Assembly: GCF_048128805.1 (NCBI RefSeq)
Contig: NC_136012.1
Coordinates: forward strand, 13,333,725 to 13,397,724
Length of the DNA: 64,000 bases
Source: Centroberyx gerrardi
Taxonomy: Eukaryota > Chordata > Actinopteri > Beryciformes > Berycidae
Direction: 5' to 3'
Shown: piece by piece, positions 59,193-64,000 of the stretch
How positions within the stretch are numbered: position 1 is the stretch's first letter
Layout of the letters: every line of letters begins with the position of its first letter
The notes under the pieces: generated by a model
Seen by the model: only the letters and a program-made list of their open reading frames with translations
Told to the model about the DNA's origin: nothing
Database searches by the model: none
Translations under genes and position numbers: made by a program

Positions 59193-59849
59193 CCAAGCAG
59201 CCTGTTGACTATGACAGGTCTCTCTGACTCACCCATGCTGCCTACCAGTGCGCTGTTGGCACAGTTCTGTTTACACTCTTTGTGTGTTTCTGCATTGTGT
59301 CATATGATGCACCTCAATCCCAACAATGGTTTTTCAAAGCACTGCATTAAAAGTGGATTATTTTAACTCAGGATTTACTGAAGAATTACACATTGGGACT
59401 GTACCATATTGAAATGCCAATGAGAAATACCAGTTTAGAATATTTAATAATGACATATCCATGTGTACCCATATGGCATGAAATAACTCTCTCCATCTTT
59501 ATCATTAAGACTTGATTTTTCAAAGAGAAAGCATTTCCTTTTGAGCATTCACTAGATGTCACTGTTATCCCATCATACATAGACACATTATTGTAAGCGC
59601 CCCATAAATAAATGCATATTCTACATACCACCAGGAGTGCTTGAGGGGGTTTCAATTGGTCTCCGGCAAAATGAGAAGCAGTATAATTTTCTTTTTATTT
59701 CACTCCATGGAAGTTGGAAGAGGAAAATGTGCAAGAATATGGCTGTTTGGATTATAGGTTTTCAGTGTAACCTTCCCACACAAAGTAGCTTATAGACCGT
59801 TATAAAATGAAAAAATCATAGGCTACAGCGAAAAACTTCTCAGGCGTGG

Positions 59850-59955
59850 TACTTTAGGACAATCTTATCAAATAGGGTCCGAGGTCTAATAGGTGCTTGG
59901 CCAATATTTGGGGGTCCGTGGCGTTAAAAGAAAAGTTTAGGAAACCTTGTCACAC
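59850..59955. repeat. Dispersed repeat (GGGGGTCCGTG family), copy 2
   Basis: Shares the ordered words TTAGGACAA, TATCAAAT-GGGTCCG, GGTCTAATA and TTTGGGGGTCCGTGG with 14985-15090, on the same strand. Confidence 0.55.
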
Positions 59956-60480
59956 ATTATTATCCTCAGTCAATTAAGCAGATAAATTACCTGCCTATTA
60001 ATCCGCAGTCAAATGATAGCCGAGGCCGAGATATGTTGACCTGCATCACAGCCCAGACACGTCATCTGCAGGTAGGTGTGGTTAACGGGGATGAATAATA
60101 CTGTAGTCGCCGTTACGTTGCAGCAGAGTTACAGTCTGACACGAGAGAGGAGCAGAAGGGTTGGACGGCTGACCACCTCGTTTCATTTTGGGGCCAGTGA
60201 TGGAAAAGCTGACCATCTTCTTGATCAGTGCTCTTACCGCTCATTACATCTGGGAAATCTGCTTCTCCATGTGGCTTTTTACTAAGGAGACACCTATAGG
60301 AACTACCTACTATGGATTGCCTGATTGAAGTTGGGCCACCTGATCCTGTTTGCGCCAAGACAACCGACCACAGTTAGAGAAATAAGTCGTTATGGACAGT
60401 TGTGTAGTCCCTGCATTTCCAGCTAGGAGAATTGCGATTTTGGTGTCAATAGCAGATTTTCATTTTCAGGATATCACGTC

Positions 60481-61681
<1,201 letters not shown>

Positions 61682-64000
61682 GACTATACCGGCTTTGTCC
61701 CCCTCTGGCCCCCCTCCAACCCGACTCCAAGTGCCCCCCCACCCCCAGCCTCCAGCCGTCCCGTCTCTTTTCTCTCTGATGACTCCTGCACCACTAGATG
61801 TAGTTCATCTACCCCTCCATCTCTCTCTCCAGCCTCCAGCTTTTATCCTATGAACAAATACCCACCAGCTGCTCTGACTCTTCGTACCTCATCTGCAGGT
61901 TGAATCTACAGCCCCTGACCCCCCCCTCACCCCCCACCCTCCATCCTCAGGTCCAGCTTCTGCCCCAGCCTAAAAGCCCCAGCTCCACCTACTTGTAGCC
62001 CCAGACCCGATCCAGCTCCCTTGACCACAGCAACCCCACAGCCTTTCCTACGGAGACTGATACCTTCTATGTACTTTTTCCCCCTTTGTATATTGCATCT
62101 GCCTTGGTGAAGCACAATACTCTATCTAAGAGCTAATTTTGTTAAATTGAACCCAGTGTGTCTATATGACTGTATAGTCATAAGGGCCTAATAGAAAAGG
62201 GCTTCAAAGAGCGCCCGTGATGTACAGTGCTGTACTTTGCCTCTGCTTACTCAAGCAGATCAGACTCTCTCCTGCTCCTCTGAACTAAATTACCAAATAA
62301 TTGGACATCTTATCAGCCTTGAGGGATGTGAGCAGCCCAGCACAAGAAAGAAGTGTTACACGAAAATCTAATTTCCTTCAGTTTTTATTAAACGTGTCCT
62401 GCACCATGAGGTTGGGAACATGCCATAGTTTTCCTGTTCAATTGTTGTCTTGAATGATGGTTTAGTTGAGCCTCTGCTCGTAAAGATAATATAACCACAC
62501 GGACAAGAAAAGCACATTGAACGTTATTATGAAAGGAAAAGACTGGCGTGGACAGCTTATAGGACAATCCAGTTGTAGGTGTATGGAATTTCCTGTTCAG
62601 AAAATGCTGGCTCTGTGTCAAGCTAGCAAGCAACAGGCTTTGATGAGAGCGGAGGATGCTCAAATATTAAGTGGTCTTGTTGACTGGAAGAAAAAAAAAA
62701 GGTTGCTAGAGATGCCAGATGAAGTGTGTGTATTGATTGTGCAGTGGAGTTTTCAGTATTTCAATCACCCACGCTGGGAGGGCAGAGGAGATGGAAGGTG
62801 TTACATCACTCACAGCCCACTGCCCTCTCTCCTTTGCTCATTGTGCTTCTTTAGCATTTCTTTGCTCAATTACACATATAAGAGCATTTCTACAGTGAAG
62901 CGCTTCTTTGGAAAGGCCCGCACCATGCCTACGCGGCTCATGCCCTTTCTAAAAACTGTGATTGCCGTCGTAGGGGATGATTTTTTGAGTGTTTTGTAAA
63001 CAATAATGTTATTCTTAATACTCAGTTCAGTATTACAGTTCAAGCTGTTGCATATTTGATGATCGCTCTCACTTACTGTAAGTGAATACCCATGAGAAAG
63101 GGTAGGATTACGCTTTAGCCAGCCAAAGCCCAATGTTTTCTCACCACTGTAGCAAGGGCATTGTGAGGGCAGTTTGTAGTGACCGGGTATAACATCAGTA
63201 ATAAAGGAGTGAGTAAAGATAGAGGGTCATTTTCAGATATAGCCTCAGGACAGGTCTGCACATCATATACCTCAGATTAAAACACACAAACTGATGGCAC
63301 TCAAATCCAACAGACGATTTTAAATCCAACTGATGAAATTGAAATGCAGACGCAGATAGGGAAAAATATAAAATTTGTAGATGCTGTCATAATGTTAGGG
63401 AGAAGAATATAGATTCAATATAAAGTGAACTTTGAGAAACAGCCGGTGAGGTCGCATCGCGTAGGATTTCACTTGAGCTAAGGTGTCAGGTCATAGTTTT
63501 TGGCACAACTTTTGACAGTGACAATAAATGTGTTGTGTAATGTCTAGAATGGGGCAGTGTACTGTTTCAGTGTGATGGAGTGCTGCTGACACCTGCGCCA
63601 ATATGTTAGGCCTGCTGCAGACATAGACAACACTGAAATTCAAAAGTGTTCAGCAAAAAGCAAACTGATGTGTCAAATAAAAGATGTTTCTTTCTATTTT
63701 GTTTGTATTCTCCATTCATAACAATTGCTTGTCAATATACAATGGCATTCAGCAATTCTAAATAAAGAACACGGTGTCCGCCCACATGATATTATACAAT
63801 TTTAATGAACAGTGACTGTAAAACTCTTTCACAAGTAAACCATTTAAAATTTCCATCATCCCATTTTCCATGGAGATAGATCCATAAAGGGAAATGTCCT
63901 TGAACATAAACTGTACTTCATACTAAATGATCAGGACTCTACCCTCGGGCAGCCTCTCTCTCTCCCTCATCCTCCCATCTGCTTTTCCGGCTCTTTCACA
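61682..64000 (+). other. kctd12 3' UTR and downstream sequence
   Basis: A C-rich stretch follows the stop codon (61.7-62.05 kb), then AT-rich sequence. AATAAA at 63200-63205 and 63676-63681 are the best end signals, so the 3' UTR may be 1.5-2 kb long. The open frame at 62517-62999 has no recognisable product. No other gene is seen to the window end. Confidence 0.45.

Larger units (their letters stand above)
56401..60480. other. Intergenic region between znf711 and kctd12
   Basis: About 4 kb with no gene seen on either strand. It holds a CA-rich tract (58286-58395), a G run (58670-58690), a long GA tract (59109-59190) and a dispersed repeat (59850-59955). Because kctd12 has a strongly patterned expression in vertebrates, regulatory elements are likely here, but none can be identified from one sequence. 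Confidence 0.5.

Overview
This window is vertebrate nuclear DNA, almost certainly from a teleost fish. The coding sequence is split into exons with GT-AG introns. The genes are orthologues of well-known vertebrate genes, and the mobile elements are the kinds common in fish: hAT-, mariner- and Tc1-type elements, a DIRS tyrosine-recombinase retrotransposon and SINE fragments. Nothing prokaryotic or viral was seen. All eight genes I can support lie on the plus strand. Gene identities come from recognising protein sequence and exon structure by eye; no database search was run.

Layout. (1) 359-10795: ten 3' exons of frmpd3 (FERM domain plus a long disordered tail; the PDZ end lies outside the window). 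(2) 15638-18716: complete prps1 (seven exons, 318 aa). (3) 21166-22056: slc25a53, a mitochondrial carrier. (4) 22958-28137 and 31197-37930: a tandem segmental duplication, each copy carrying one small beta-thymosin gene. A decayed DIRS retrotransposon (about 28150-30960) lies at the junction. (5) 39473-48291: complete slain1-type gene (eight coding exons, 626 aa). (6) 51407-55124: complete znf711 (seven coding exons, 906 aa, twelve C2H2 fingers). (7) 60827-61681: single-exon kctd12-type gene (284 aa). The rest is untranslated region, intergenic sequence, simple repeats and small transposons.

Gene order mixes two human neighbourhoods. FRMPD3, PRPS1, SLC25A53, the TMSB15 thymosins and ZNF711 are on human Xq21-q22, while SLAIN1 and KCTD12 are on human 13q22. 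The SLAIN/KCTD genes here may therefore be X-paralogon ohnologues. The genes do not form an operon-like unit. Their roles are synaptic scaffolding (frmpd3), PRPP synthesis (prps1), mitochondrial transport (slc25a53), actin-monomer binding (thymosins), microtubule plus-end control (slain1), transcription (znf711) and GABA-B receptor modulation (kctd12).

The most striking signal is in the thymosin duplication. The two copies are almost identical in introns, in exon 3 and in the 3' UTR, yet coding exon 2 differs at 17 of 100 bases. Eleven of the thirteen changed codons alter the amino acid. The differences alter the actin-binding core in opposite ways in the two copies. This points to diversifying selection or to exon-limited gene conversion. 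In copy B a 2.2-kb repeat insertion also separates a conserved internal TATA promoter from the coding exon.
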